Shown here: positions 1 through 8,846 of the stretch, one piece after another | Position numbering within the stretch: position 1 is the stretch's first letter | Layout of the letters: every line of letters begins with the position of its first letter | Assembly (NCBI RefSeq): GCF_028331445.1 | Contig: NZ_JAQMHX010000009.1 | Span: forward strand, 124,001 to 188,000 | Source: Candidatus Phyllobacterium onerii | GTDB taxonomy: Bacteria; Pseudomonadota; Alphaproteobacteria; Rhizobiales; Rhizobiaceae | Length of the DNA stretch: 64,000 nt | Direction of reading: 5' to 3' | Position numbers and translations under genes: made by a program | The notes under the pieces: model-generated | Database searches by the model: none | What the model saw: the letters and a program-made list of their open reading frames with translations, nothing else | What the model was told of the DNA's origin: nothing

Positions 1-280
1 TTGTCGAGGTGATCGAAATGATCAGGGAATTGCGGAAATATTCCCACACCGGAATGCCGCCCTGCCCCGCACCGCCAAACATGGCGCGATAGGCATCGAG
101 CGAGATGTCGCGCGGTATCCAGACCGGTGGCTTCGCCATGATCTCGACTGTCGGTCGCAGCGAACTCAAGACGATCCAGAGGCCCGGCAAGCAGATAACG
201 AGCATCGCCAGGAACAGGCCGATAAAATGCGCGACTTTGAGCCAGCGGCGTTTCAGACGATGCGAACTGTTCTTGTCCAT
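1..280 (-). CDS. Sugar-type ABC transporter permease (MalG-like), truncated by window edge
   Basis: Reading leftwards from an ATG at 280, the frame is open to the window edge and gives about 93 residues. A basic N-terminus (MDKNSSHRLKRRW) is followed by a membrane segment and a segment ending PVWEYFRNSLIIS, which matches the N-terminal part of MalG/UgpE-type inner-membrane permeases. The ATG lies one base after the stop of the upstream permease gene, so the two are translationally coupled. It is the second permease of the importer formed with the next two genes. The 3' part, including the EAA loop, lies outside the window, so family assignment rests on the N-terminus and context. Confidence 0.8.
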   Translation of the reverse strand, partial: MDKNSSHRLKRRWLKVAHFIGLFLAMLVICLPGLWIVLSSLRPTVEIMAKPPVWIPRDISLDAYRAMFGGAGQGGIPVWEYFRNSLIISITST

Positions 281-281
281 C

Positions 282-1178
282 TTACCACTCCGCTCCGATT
301 TGATGGCGCGCGGCAGCGAGCTTTCTGAAGAAATATACGGTGAACAGGATCGAGAGCAGGATGGAGATATATGCCATCGCATTGGCAAGACCCATGCGTG
401 CGTCGCTATAGGCCGTGCGTCCGACCAGCGTCCACAGGAGTTCGGTGCGTTTGGCCGGCCCGCCATCGGTCATGATCTTCACGATGTCATAGGCGCGCGC
501 CACGTCCAGCGATCGGATCGTCATAGCGATAAAGGCAAAAGGCATTAGGTAGGGCCAGGTGACGTAGCGGAATGTCTGCCAGGGCGTGCAGCCATCGACC
601 CGTGCCGCTTCTACCGGTTCCTGAGGCATCGCCAGCAGTCCAGCCAGGATCAGGATGGCAAAGACGGACGTTGAAGACCACACCTCGGCAATGATGATTG
701 AAAACAGCGCCAGATTGCCATCGATCAACCAAGGTATCGCATTGGTGGTCAGCCCGAGCGACTGCAGCGCATTGTTGACGAAACCGATATTGTCGTTGAA
801 CAGGAACTTGAACTGGAAGCCGACCAGTACCGGCGAGAACATCATCGGAAACATCATCAATGTCCGCAAGATGCGTTGACCGCGCGTCGCCTTGTTGACC
901 AGCATGGCAAGGCCAAGGCCAAGGAACATCTCGGCATTTAGGGCGATGGTCAGGAGCAAGACCGTACGGCCAAATGCTGCCCAGAACTCGTAATTGGTCA
1001 GAACGCTCACGTAGTTGCGGACGCCGATGAATACCCAGATCGATTCAGGCTTGGTCAGCCGAAATGGCGTGAAGCTCGAATAGAGCGAGAACAGCAATGG
1101 CAGCACGATAACGGCGGCAAGAACAATGATGGCAGGCAGCAGCAGAAGCGTCGGCGCTGATAGTTTGGGAAATTTCAT
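282..1178 (-). CDS. Sugar-type ABC transporter permease (MalF/UgpA-like)
   Basis: This 298-residue protein has about six predicted membrane segments, beginning with LLLPAIIVLAAVIVLPLL near residue 12. A cytoplasmic EAA loop is seen near residue 200 (VEAARVDGCTPWQTFRYVTWP), as in the binding-protein-dependent transport inner-membrane family. It would pair with the downstream MalG-like permease to form the channel of a carbohydrate importer (CUT1 class). It follows the binding-protein gene in the same direction, with a 179-bp gap that holds an inverted pair of GC-rich repeats. No ATPase gene is visible; it may lie left of the window. The substrate cannot be read from the sequence. Confidence 0.9.
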   Translation of the reverse strand: MKFPKLSAPTLLLLPAIIVLAAVIVLPLLFSLYSSFTPFRLTKPESIWVFIGVRNYVSVLTNYEFWAAFGRTVLLLTIALNAEMFLGLGLAMLVNKATRGQRILRTLMMFPMMFSPVLVGFQFKFLFNDNIGFVNNALQSLGLTTNAIPWLIDGNLALFSIIIAEVWSSTSVFAILILAGLLAMPQEPVEAARVDGCTPWQTFRYVTWPYLMPFAFIAMTIRSLDVARAYDIVKIMTDGGPAKRTELLWTLVGRTAYSDARMGLANAMAYISILLSILFTVYFFRKLAAARHQIGAEW

Positions 1179-1218
1179 TTGAAATATTGGCCTTCTGAAC
1201 TCTGCATTTCCACTTCAG

Positions 1219-1343
1219 CCTCCCCTTGTGAGGAGGGTGGCTGCAAAGCAGCCGGGAGGGGCACTACCCGTTTCTCATGTTGTGTTGATCGAAAAGCCTC
1301 TTCCCGGACCTGCGGTCCCTCCCTCCCCACAAGAGAGAGGGAC
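1219..1343. repeat. Inverted pair of GC-rich palindromic intergenic repeats (RIME-like), copy 1
   Basis: A unit at 1219-1262 begins CCTCCCCTTGTGAGGAGGG, continues with the GGCTGC/GCAGCC hairpin and ends GGGAGGGG. A second unit at about 1293-1343 is the same design in the opposite orientation (TCCCTCCCCACAAGAGAG). The same pair recurs at 42043-42198. The element fills the gap between binding-protein and permease genes, so the transcript would carry stable hairpins there. This resembles the palindromic mosaic elements known from rhizobia; the family name is inferred. Confidence 0.7.
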
Positions 1344-1357
1344 CACAGCGCTTGCCA

Positions 1358-2674
1358 CTAAAGCTTGCCAGCATCCTGAAGGATTTCGGTCGCCTTTTTC
1401 GCCGCAGTGTCGAGCGCTTCCTTGGACGTCTTGTCGCCAAGGATGGCCGATTGCAGTTCCGGATAGACGGCGTTGGAAATCTCGATCCATTCAGCCAATG
1501 GCGGAACCGGGAATGCGTTCTTTGCTTCTTCCTGGAAGGCGTTCAGCACTTCGGTCTTGTATGGATCGCCCTTGGCCTGCTCGATGTCCCATTCCCATAC
1601 CGCCGTGCGCGTCGGCAAGGGGCCGGCTTTCGCCTCGAGCTTCTGGCTGTCCTCGTTGGTAAGCCACCAGACGAGCGAGGCCGCAGCGTCCTTGTGGGCG
1701 CAGGCTTCTGTCACCGAGAAGCCATGATGACCCGACCAGCCAGTACGCTTGCCGGAAGAACCGGCGGGCGCCACCTTCACGCCGACATTACCGGCAACTT
1801 TCGAGGATTTGGGATCGTTGAAGAAGCTCGCCCAGCCTGGCCAGTCAAGATTGATGGCGATCGACCCTGACGCAAAACCCTGGCCGAGATCATCCCAGAG
1901 ATAGTTGGTGGTACCTGCCGGAACAGCCTTGGCCTTGTAAAGATTGACGAACCAGTCGAGCGCCTTGACGCCGGCTTCGGAGTTGAAAGCCGGCTTGCCG
2001 TCCTTGTCGATATACTCGCCGCCGTCTGCGATCAGCATTTCGTAGAAACGGCCGTTGATCGCCTCTTCCTTGCCGGCAAATTGCGTGCCGTAGAAATCCG
2101 GTGCTTTGGTGAAGAAGATGGCCTGATCGCTGACCTGCTGCCATGTATCGGGCGGCGTCAGATCGTAGCCGTACTTTTCCTTGAAAGCCTTCTTGTTGGC
2201 CTCGTCGGCATAAATGCTCTTCTGGTAATAGAGTGCGGAAACGTCGAACTGTGCGCGCGGCAGCATGACCAGTTTGCCGTCCAGCGTTGATGACTTGATG
2301 TTCGTCGGGACGAAAGCGGCAATTTCTTCCGCCGGAAGCAGTTTGTTCAGGTCGGTATAAATATCGGGATATTGCGGCGCGAATGATGAATGGTTTGAGC
2401 CAACACACCAATTGAGGCTGCCTGAAGCGATATCTGACTTTATCTCCTTGTCGAGTTCGAAATGGTTCTTCTTCGACAGGATGTTGACCTTGGCGCCGGT
2501 CAGCTTTTCCCATTCGCCGATACGCTCGTAAAGCGGCTCATATTGCTGTCCGCCTATAAGCTTGGCATCGATCGTTACGCCGTCGAACTTTCCCGGCAGA
2601 TCTGCACCAAATGCAGCTTGCACGCTGAAAATTGCGATGACGCCAGCCGAAACACTGGCCAACAGATTTTTCAT
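1358..2674 (-). CDS. Extracellular sugar-binding protein of ABC importer
   Basis: A 438-residue periplasmic binding protein (family 1). The start at 2674 is chosen because a strong GGGAGG site lies just upstream and the product then begins with a clean signal peptide (MKNLLASVSAGVIAIFSVQAAFGA). An open frame extends further upstream but runs antisense through the regulator gene and is not coding. Mature sequence features (VTIDAKLIGGQQYEPLYERIGEWE; NAVYPELQSAILGDKTSKEALD near the C-terminus) fit CUT1 sugar-binding proteins. It is the first gene of the minus-strand transport operon and is divergent from the IclR regulator, which is its likely controller. Confidence 0.9.
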   Translation of the reverse strand: MKNLLASVSAGVIAIFSVQAAFGADLPGKFDGVTIDAKLIGGQQYEPLYERIGEWEKLTGAKVNILSKKNHFELDKEIKSDIASGSLNWCVGSNHSSFAPQYPDIYTDLNKLLPAEEIAAFVPTNIKSSTLDGKLVMLPRAQFDVSALYYQKSIYADEANKKAFKEKYGYDLTPPDTWQQVSDQAIFFTKAPDFYGTQFAGKEEAINGRFYEMLIADGGEYIDKDGKPAFNSEAGVKALDWFVNLYKAKAVPAGTTNYLWDDLGQGFASGSIAINLDWPGWASFFNDPKSSKVAGNVGVKVAPAGSSGKRTGWSGHHGFSVTEACAHKDAAASLVWWLTNEDSQKLEAKAGPLPTRTAVWEWDIEQAKGDPYKTEVLNAFQEEAKNAFPVPPLAEWIEISNAVYPELQSAILGDKTSKEALDTAAKKATEILQDAGKL

Positions 2675-2848
2675 GGTTCCCTCCCGTAAATCGAGCGGCC
2701 GCTCCCCGGCTCTCGCAATTTTGCAACACCCACATATGAGTGCTTCATTCATATACAAACATTTATGCGCTTGACCGTCAAGCATGGAAACTGCTTTCCT
2801 ACGAATATCGTCTTCGTATATGAGTAGGGAGCGAGGGGAGACTTGGTC
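2675..2848. promoter_or_regulatory. Divergent promoter/operator region of ABC importer and IclR gene
   Basis: This AT-rich 174-bp gap separates two divergently transcribed genes. It holds an inverted repeat TACGAA-N7-TTCGTA (2800-2818), a second TATGA-N9-TCATA (2735-2753), and the octamer ATATGAGT twice in direct orientation (2734-2741 and 2818-2825). These are candidate operators for the adjacent IclR regulator. The sites are seen; their use is inferred. Confidence 0.45.
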
Positions 2849-3652
2849 ATGATAGAGGACGACGAAAGCGATCGTTATCGCGCGCCTGCGCTTGATAAGG
2901 GTCTGGACATTCTTGAGCTTCTTTCCGGTATCGATGGTGGCCTCACGCAAGCAGAGATCGCGAAATTCCTGGGCAGAAGCCCCAATGAATTCTACCGCAT
3001 GCTCGATCGCCTCGTACGCCGCGGATATGTGACCCGGCTTGAGGGTGATCGCTATTCGTTGACGTTGAAACTGTTCGGGCTTGCCCAGTTGCACGCGCCT
3101 GTCCGCCGCCTTGCTTCCTATGCGACACCCCTGATGCGCGAACTCGCAGTAATGTCGAAACAGGCCAATCAGCTCAGCGTTTTCGACCGCGGCGCAGCCG
3201 TTGTCGTCGCCCAGCAGGAAGCGCCGGACTATTGGGGCATTTCGATCCGGGTTGGCTCCCACATCAGCCTGTTCAACACCGGTTCCGGTCATGTGCTTCT
3301 GGCATTCCGCTCCAATGAGGAGCGCGCCTTGATGATCGCCGAGTACGAGCAGCATGCGGACGATATCGCCCAACCACCTGATTTCCGCGAGCGGCTCAAC
3401 CAGATCCGCGAGCGCGGCTACGAGATCATGCCGAGCGCGCAGACGGCAGGGGTCTTCAACGTTTCCGCGCCTGTGCTCGGCCCTGATGGAAGGGCGATTG
3501 CCGCGTTGACCTGTCCTTATATTCAGTTGCTGAATATCCCGGATGCGCCGGGCGTCGAAGATGCCCGCAAAATGCTGGTAGCCACGGCGCAGAAACTCTC
3601 GGAGCTTGCCGGGGCGGATGTCGTCCATTCGAGCGTATTGCGACAGGCGTAG
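2849..3652 (+). CDS. IclR family transcriptional regulator
   Basis: A 267-residue protein with an N-terminal winged helix (KGLDILELLSGIDGGLTQAEIAKFLGRSPNEFYRMLDRL, broken here only by citation limits) and a C-terminal GAF-like effector domain, the IclR arrangement and size. The ATG at 2849 is preferred over an in-frame TTG six bases earlier, because GGGGAG at 2835-2840 is spaced 8 bases from the ATG. It is divergent from the sugar-type ABC importer and upstream of a lactonase-like hydrolase, so it probably controls uptake and first catabolic steps of one sugar or sugar acid. The effector is unknown. Confidence 0.92.
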   Translation: MIEDDESDRYRAPALDKGLDILELLSGIDGGLTQAEIAKFLGRSPNEFYRMLDRLVRRGYVTRLEGDRYSLTLKLFGLAQLHAPVRRLASYATPLMRELAVMSKQANQLSVFDRGAAVVVAQQEAPDYWGISIRVGSHISLFNTGSGHVLLAFRSNEERALMIAEYEQHADDIAQPPDFRERLNQIRERGYEIMPSAQTAGVFNVSAPVLGPDGRAIAALTCPYIQLLNIPDAPGVEDARKMLVATAQKLSELAGADVVHSSVLRQA

Positions 3653-3665
3653 TGGAGGAGAACCC

Positions 3666-4517
3666 ATGACAGCCATGCCTTTGATCGACACCCATCTGCA
3701 TCTCATTGACCAATCGGTGCTGTCCTATCCCTGGCTGTCCGGTACCGAGGCACTGAACCGCAACTTTCTCTATGAGAAATATGCGCTGCAGGCTCATCGC
3801 GTCGGCATTACCCATGCGTTGCACATGGAGGTCGATGTCGCTCCGACGGACATACAGGCGGAGACGGATTACATTGCATCTCTCGCGAAGCGTAGCGGCA
3901 ACCTCATTGCCGGTGCAATCTCTTCCTGCCGCCCGGAGGAACATGGTTTTAGGGTGTTCCTGGAGCGTCAACAGATAAATCCCTTGGTAAAGGGCTTCCG
4001 CCGCGTGCTGCATGTCATGCCCGACAACCTTTCGGAAGATCCACTTTTCCGCGAAAATATCCAAAAGCTTGGCGGCACGGGACTTACTTTCGACCTTTGT
4101 GTCTTACCGAGACAAATCGACAGGGCGATCGCCCTCGTTGATCTCGCGCCAGACGTGCAATTCATCCTCGACCATTGCGGCGTTCCGGACATCAAGGCCG
4201 GGGCCCTCGACGAATGGCGCGGCAAGATCAGCGATATTGCGAAGCGTCCGAATGTTACCGCCAAGATTTCCGGGGTGGTAGCCTATGCCGATACAGAAAC
4301 CTGGCGCGTTGAAACGCTGGCACCTTACGTCAATTACGTCATAGAAAATTTCGGTTGGGACAGACTGGTATGGGGCAGCGACTGGCCCGTCTGTACCCTT
4401 GGCGGGGGCCTCGCCACCTGGCTTGCTGCAACCCATGCTCTGCTTTCAGGCTGCAGCCAGGAGGAAAAGACCAAGCTGTTTTCGGGAAATGCCCGCCGGA
4501 TCTGGAATTTGAAGTAG
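3666..4517 (+). CDS. Amidohydrolase-2 family hydrolase, sugar-lactonase-like
   Basis: A 283-residue TIM-barrel amidohydrolase. It has the N-terminal metal motif DTHLHL (residues 8-13), a central LDHCGVP motif near residue 173 and a C-terminal GSDWPV motif, the set found in L-fucono-1,5-lactonase and 2-pyrone-4,6-dicarboxylate lactonase relatives. The start follows a GGAGGAG ribosome site at 3655-3660 and is 13 bp from the regulator stop, so both genes are probably co-transcribed. Next to a sugar importer, opening of an aldonolactone is the most plausible reaction, but the substrate is inferred from context only. Confidence 0.85.
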   Translation: MTAMPLIDTHLHLIDQSVLSYPWLSGTEALNRNFLYEKYALQAHRVGITHALHMEVDVAPTDIQAETDYIASLAKRSGNLIAGAISSCRPEEHGFRVFLERQQINPLVKGFRRVLHVMPDNLSEDPLFRENIQKLGGTGLTFDLCVLPRQIDRAIALVDLAPDVQFILDHCGVPDIKAGALDEWRGKISDIAKRPNVTAKISGVVAYADTETWRVETLAPYVNYVIENFGWDRLVWGSDWPVCTLGGGLATWLAATHALLSGCSQEEKTKLFSGNARRIWNLK

Positions 4518-4609
4518 AACCCAGAAAATGGCCGGACTGTCTGAATGGGCTTGCCTGCTGCTATCTCCCGCTTTACCTCTGAAGCTCAAACCAACGATGC
4601 GGAGAAACA

Positions 4610-6445
4610 ATGGCGGCGGAAATAAGCGGACCTGACCTTCTAAGTGTAGTCGTGCTGCTTGGGGCTGGCGTCGTGGCCGTGCCGCTGTTCAAGCGGCTCG
4701 GCCTCGGCTCTGTTCTCGGCTACCTCGCCGCCGGCCTGGTCATAGGCCCCTTTGGCCTCAAGTTCTTCTCTGACCCGCAGACGATCCTGCATGTCGCGGA
4801 ACTCGGCGTTGTCATGTTCCTCTTTCTCATCGGCCTCGAAATGCAGCCGTCCAGATTATGGGGATTGCGCAAAAGCATTTTCGGCCTCGGCGCGTTGCAG
4901 GTCGGCGTTTGCGCACTGCTGCTAACCGGCCTCGGCATTGCCACGGGTTTCCCGGTTGCCCAGTCATTCGTCGCGGGTGCTGGTTTCGTCCTGACCTCAA
5001 CGGCAATCGTCATGCAATTGCTGGAAGAGCGCGGCGAAATCGCCACACCGCAGGGCCAGCGCATGGTTTCGATCTTGTTGTTTGAAGACCTCACCATCGT
5101 TCCGCTTTTGGCATTGGTAGCATTCCTTGCGCCAATGAGCGCCGAAACGGCTGGAGGATTGCGCTGGACCAACATCGGCATAGGCATTGGCGCGATAGCT
5201 GGCCTCATTCTCGCCGGTAAATACCTGCTCAATCCGCTATTCAGGTTCCTCGCGCAGTCGCGTGCCCGTGAAGTCATGACTGCAGCTGCTCTGCTGGTCG
5301 TTCTCGGCGCTGCCCTGATCATGCAGTTTAGCGGCCTCTCCATGGCCATGGGCGCATTTCTTGCTGGCGTGCTTCTGTCCGAATCGACCTTCCGCCACCA
5401 GCTCGAAGCCGACATCGAACCTTTCCGCGGCATTCTGCTTGGATTGTTCTTTCTTGCCGTCGGCATGTCACTTGATCTGAGCGTCGTCGCAGCCAACTGG
5501 AAGATGGTGCTGTTTTACGTCGTCGCGTTCAAGCTGGTTAAGGGTGCCGGGATATACATCGTCGCCCGGCTGCTCCGCTCGTCCAATCGTGAAGCGCTGG
5601 AGCGTGCAGTCATCATGGCACAAGGCGGCGAATTCGCCTTTGTGCTCTACGCCGCTGCCACGGCGGTCGGCATACTCGACGGCGAAGCCAATGCCATTTT
5701 GACGGCGATCATCATCTTCTCGATGGTGCTGACACCGCTTCTCCTGGTCGCCTTGCGATATCTCATGCCCGAGGAAAAACAGGACCTCCAGGAGGTCGAC
5801 ATTGCGGAGGGCCTGACCGGAAATGCCCTTATCATCGGCTTTGGCCGGTTCGGTCAGATTTCCTGCCAGCCTCTGCTGATACGCGGCGTCGATATCTCGA
5901 TCATCGATAACGACGTGGAGATGATCCAGGCTGCATCACAGTTCGGGTTCAAGGTCTATTATGGCGACGGCACGCGGCTCGATATCCTCCACGCAGCCGG
6001 GGCCGGCCGGGCGCAGGCAGTCCTCATCTGCGTCGACAAGGCTGAAACAATCCTCACAATCGCCAACCTGATCAAGGCGGAGTTCCCGATGGTCCAGATC
6101 TATGCACGGGCCTATGATCGCGGCAATACCATCGAACTCATCAAACTCGGCGTCGATTTCCAGATGCGCGAGACTTTCGAATCCGCATTGATCTTCGGCG
6201 AAAATACCCTGGTCGGCCTGGGTGTGGACCGGCAGGAGGCCGCAGATATTACGGCAGACGTGCGCCGCCGCGACGCCGAGCGTCTTGACCTGCAGCTTGC
6301 GGGTGGCATTCGCGCCGGCGCCGATTTGATGAGGGGCAACGCGCCGGTTCCTGGTCCGCTGATCAAGCCGCGGCAGACGGGCCGGGCTCTCAACGAAGAG
6401 ACTGCGAGCGTGCTGCCCGCCGCACAAAATGCCGACGCCAATTAG
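4610..6445 (+). CDS. KefB/KefC-like monovalent cation:proton antiporter (CPA2) with TrkA-N domain
   Basis: A 611-residue inner-membrane protein. Residues 1-390 form about 12 to 13 membrane segments with the CPA2 pattern (GYLAAGLVIGPFGL, LEMQPSRLW, FLAGVLLSESTFRHQLEADI). Residues about 400-520 form a cytosolic Rossmann-type TrkA-N domain starting ALIIGFGRFGQI. The architecture is that of glutathione-gated K+ efflux proteins (KefB/C) or their ungated relatives. No KefF/KefG ancillary reductase gene is adjacent, so gating by glutathione adducts is uncertain. It appears monocistronic or coupled with the following DUF924 gene (16 bp gap). Confidence 0.92.
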   Translation: MAAEISGPDLLSVVVLLGAGVVAVPLFKRLGLGSVLGYLAAGLVIGPFGLKFFSDPQTILHVAELGVVMFLFLIGLEMQPSRLWGLRKSIFGLGALQVGVCALLLTGLGIATGFPVAQSFVAGAGFVLTSTAIVMQLLEERGEIATPQGQRMVSILLFEDLTIVPLLALVAFLAPMSAETAGGLRWTNIGIGIGAIAGLILAGKYLLNPLFRFLAQSRAREVMTAAALLVVLGAALIMQFSGLSMAMGAFLAGVLLSESTFRHQLEADIEPFRGILLGLFFLAVGMSLDLSVVAANWKMVLFYVVAFKLVKGAGIYIVARLLRSSNREALERAVIMAQGGEFAFVLYAAATAVGILDGEANAILTAIIIFSMVLTPLLLVALRYLMPEEKQDLQEVDIAEGLTGNALIIGFGRFGQISCQPLLIRGVDISIIDNDVEMIQAASQFGFKVYYGDGTRLDILHAAGAGRAQAVLICVDKAETILTIANLIKAEFPMVQIYARAYDRGNTIELIKLGVDFQMRETFESALIFGENTLVGLGVDRQEAADITADVRRRDAERLDLQLAGGIRAGADLMRGNAPVPGPLIKPRQTGRALNEETASVLPAAQNADAN

Positions 6446-6461
6446 GACGGGGGAAACAGTC

Positions 6462-7013
6462 ATGCCTGAGATCGAGCAAACGACCATCACCGGCATCGTC
6501 AATTTCTGGCGAGAGGCGGGTGAAGACAAATGGTACGTCAAAGACGAGGAATTCGACGAGATTTGCCGCCAGCGCTTTCTCGAGGATCATTTCGCCGCAG
6601 CTCGCCGCGAATATGAAAGCTGGGTCGAAACGCCCGAAGGTGCACTGGCCCTGATGATCCTGCTCGACCAGTTTCCGCGTAATTTCTTCCGTGGCACAGC
6701 ACATATGTATGCCACGGACGAACTTGCGCGCATGTATGCCGGCCGAGCGCTGGAGCAAGCCCATGATATTTCAACGGAAGCTGGTTTGCGGGTATTTTTC
6801 TATCTGCCCTACATGCACTCGGAGCATCTAGACGATCAGCGCCGATGCGTAGACCTCTGCACCGAGGGCTCTCCGTCCAATGTGGAATACGCGCATGATC
6901 ACTATGAGATCATCCAGCGCTTCGGCCGCTTCCCTCACCGCAACGCCATTCTTGGCCGCACCACCACCGAGGAAGAGCAGGGCTTTCTCGATGGCGGCGG
7001 ATTTTCGGGATAG
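6462..7013 (+). CDS. DUF924 family protein
   Basis: A 183-residue soluble protein. The segments IVNFWREAGEDKWYVKDEEFDEICRQRF (quoted only in part by families), LILLDQFPRNFFRGTAHMY and YLPYMHSEHLDDQ are hallmarks of DUF924, a helical family of about 180-200 residues with no agreed function. The ATG at 6462 is chosen because a GGGGGAAA site precedes it and the family normally starts shortly before the FW motif. The gene lies 16 bp after the antiporter gene, and a GC-rich hairpin follows its stop. Function is unknown. Confidence 0.88.
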   Translation: MPEIEQTTITGIVNFWREAGEDKWYVKDEEFDEICRQRFLEDHFAAARREYESWVETPEGALALMILLDQFPRNFFRGTAHMYATDELARMYAGRALEQAHDISTEAGLRVFFYLPYMHSEHLDDQRRCVDLCTEGSPSNVEYAHDHYEIIQRFGRFPHRNAILGRTTTEEEQGFLDGGGFSG

Positions 7014-7014
7014 A

Positions 7015-7035
7015 GGGCGGGAACCGCCCCCTTAT
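7015..7035 (+). terminator. Short GC hairpin between convergent genes
   Basis: GGGCGG at 7015-7020, a GAA loop and CCGCCC at 7024-7029 form a 6-bp hairpin followed by CCTTATTG. It sits directly after the DUF924 stop and before the convergent RTX gene stop. The T-tract is weak, so termination is only probable. Confidence 0.5.
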
Positions 7036-7046
7036 TGCATTTCCGC

Positions 7047-8846
7047 TTAAAGGACGAAGAACTCGGCGGTCGGGTCTCCGAATAAATTGCTCACATAGAA
7101 GGAAAAATTGCCTCCCTCTTGGTCGTCGCCGTTCACATCGCCAAAAATGACACTGTAACCCTCCAAATCTCCCCCTCCGGGGAGGAAAGCCAGCTCGCCG
7201 GGTGCGCCGGTGAGGTTCTCTATGGACCCAACCCAAACAAATGCGTCGCTGTCCTCTCTGGTGGTATTAGCGTCAATCAGGGAGAGATCGATTATATCGC
7301 CATCGCCGCGGACAAAGTCTTGTATGAACGTAGACGCGGACGACAACTCTTCAACGGAAGCGAACGCAAATTGATCCTCCCCTAATCCCCCATAGAGAGT
7401 TTCGTTCCCACCGGTCACACCAAACCCGGCATACAGGAAATCATTGCCGTCGCCACCCACGAGAGTGTCGTTGCCACCGCCGCCGTTAATGAAGTCGTTG
7501 CCGCCTAGTCCAAATACTCTGTTATCGTATTCATTGCCGAAGAAACTGTTGTCGGCCTCCGTCAAGGTAAAATCCTCGATACTGTCGAGAAAGTAACTGA
7601 GTGTCGTCCCATCTTCAAATGTCACGTCCATTTGATACGGACTGCCTTCAATGGCTGCCAGCGACGCCGAAGACTGCCCAAGCGCAATGTTCACTCTGTC
7701 ATTGCGATTAGAAATGTCCCAGTTATCGACGCCCTCACCGCCGTTAAATTGAGTGCCGTTATCGGGCATAGTATCGGCATCTACATTCTCGACGAGACTG
7801 CCAGTTTCGACATTGTTGTTGCCATTGAAGCCATCGTTACCAGGGCCGCCATTGTACTGATCGACCCCTCCACCCATACCGATCAGGTCATCGCCTGCGC
7901 CGGCGTTAACCACATCATTTCCATCATTTGGTCTACCGACAATGACGTTATTGCCGTCGTCGCCGTTGACGGTATCATTTCCGGGGCCGCCATCGGCCGA
8001 ACCGCTCTCTTCCCCCGCAAGCGCGGCAAAACTGGCAACCGCAGCTGCTGCGCCAAGGCTCAAGACATCATCGCCATGGCCGCCGATCATCGTGTCCCCG
8101 CCGCCGCCGCCATCGGCGGAAAAGCCGGTAAGACTGGCCGAGCCGTCGAAGACATCAGCGCCGGCCGTGCCGACGAATTTCTCGATGGAGATGAATGTAT
8201 CGCCCTGCGCATCGCCGCCGCTGCTGACCCCGCCAAGCAGGAGATGCACTGGATTTACGCTGGTGGAATAATCGGCCGTATCCGTTCCGGTGCCGCCGTC
8301 GAGTACATCGGCCCCAATACCACCAATGAGAATGTCATTACCGCCCATGCCATATAGCTTGTCGTTGCCGGCAAGTCCCGCCAGCACATTCACCGAATTA
8401 TTGCCCTTGATCGTATCGGCAAACAACGAACCGACGACATTCTCAAAACCTGTGTAGGAATCGCCCTGCGCGTCGCCACCAGAGCCCGTACCTGCACCGT
8501 CTTTGTTAAGCGTGATCGTCACGCCCCCGGTAGATTGCGAGTAGCCCAGCGTGTCGCTGCCTTTAGTGCCATGTGGCTCGTTACCACCATCCATCGCGTC
8601 ATTGCCAGCGCCACCTTCGATATAGTCATTGCCTTCCTCGCCCTTGAGGGCATCGTTGCCTGCGCCTCCTTCGATGATATCCGATCCCCCGCCCGCCTTG
8701 ACCGCATCATTGCCGCCCAAGGCGAGTATGTGCTGGTTTATGTTACCGACGCTGGTAAAAACGTCATTGCCATTGCTGAGATTGATCAGTGGGCTGTCGA
8801 CCACATCCAAAAGCTTGAGCAGCCCGATTGGTAGATTGATTGCCAT
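7047..8846 (-). CDS. RTX-type calcium-binding repeat protein, probably secreted
   Basis: A 599-residue acidic Gly/Asp-rich protein without a Sec signal. Many nonapeptides of the GGxGxDxLx type are visible (GGNDAVKAGGGSDIIEGGAGNDAL near residues 43-66 in parts; GGPGNDTVNGDDGNNVI; GLGGNDFINGGGGNDTLVGG near residues 445-465). Such repeats form Ca2+-binding parallel beta-rolls in type I-secreted proteins. The C-terminus ends in hydrophobic residues (AEFFVL), which suits a type I signal. No catalytic domain is seen, so it may be a structural or adhesive exoprotein. No ABC exporter, HlyD or TolC gene is adjacent. A GGGAGGA site supports the ATG at 8846. Confidence 0.88.
   Translation of the reverse strand: MAINLPIGLLKLLDVVDSPLINLSNGNDVFTSVGNINQHILALGGNDAVKAGGGSDIIEGGAGNDALKGEEGNDYIEGGAGNDAMDGGNEPHGTKGSDTLGYSQSTGGVTITLNKDGAGTGSGGDAQGDSYTGFENVVGSLFADTIKGNNSVNVLAGLAGNDKLYGMGGNDILIGGIGADVLDGGTGTDTADYSTSVNPVHLLLGGVSSGGDAQGDTFISIEKFVGTAGADVFDGSASLTGFSADGGGGGDTMIGGHGDDVLSLGAAAAVASFAALAGEESGSADGGPGNDTVNGDDGNNVIVGRPNDGNDVVNAGAGDDLIGMGGGVDQYNGGPGNDGFNGNNNVETGSLVENVDADTMPDNGTQFNGGEGVDNWDISNRNDRVNIALGQSSASLAAIEGSPYQMDVTFEDGTTLSYFLDSIEDFTLTEADNSFFGNEYDNRVFGLGGNDFINGGGGNDTLVGGDGNDFLYAGFGVTGGNETLYGGLGEDQFAFASVEELSSASTFIQDFVRGDGDIIDLSLIDANTTREDSDAFVWVGSIENLTGAPGELAFLPGGGDLEGYSVIFGDVNGDDQEGGNFSFYVSNLFGDPTAEFFVL

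Noticed and set aside
2675-3706. Upstream extension of the sugar-binding-protein frame to a 782-residue product
   Set aside because: The extension runs antisense through the IclR gene, whereas the ATG at 2674 has a strong ribosome site and a signal peptide directly after it.
7130-8840. Tandem-repeat DNA in the RTX gene as a possible CRISPR or satellite array
   Set aside because: Similarity between units is at the protein level (GGxGxDxLx codons), units vary in length and sequence, and the frame is continuous.
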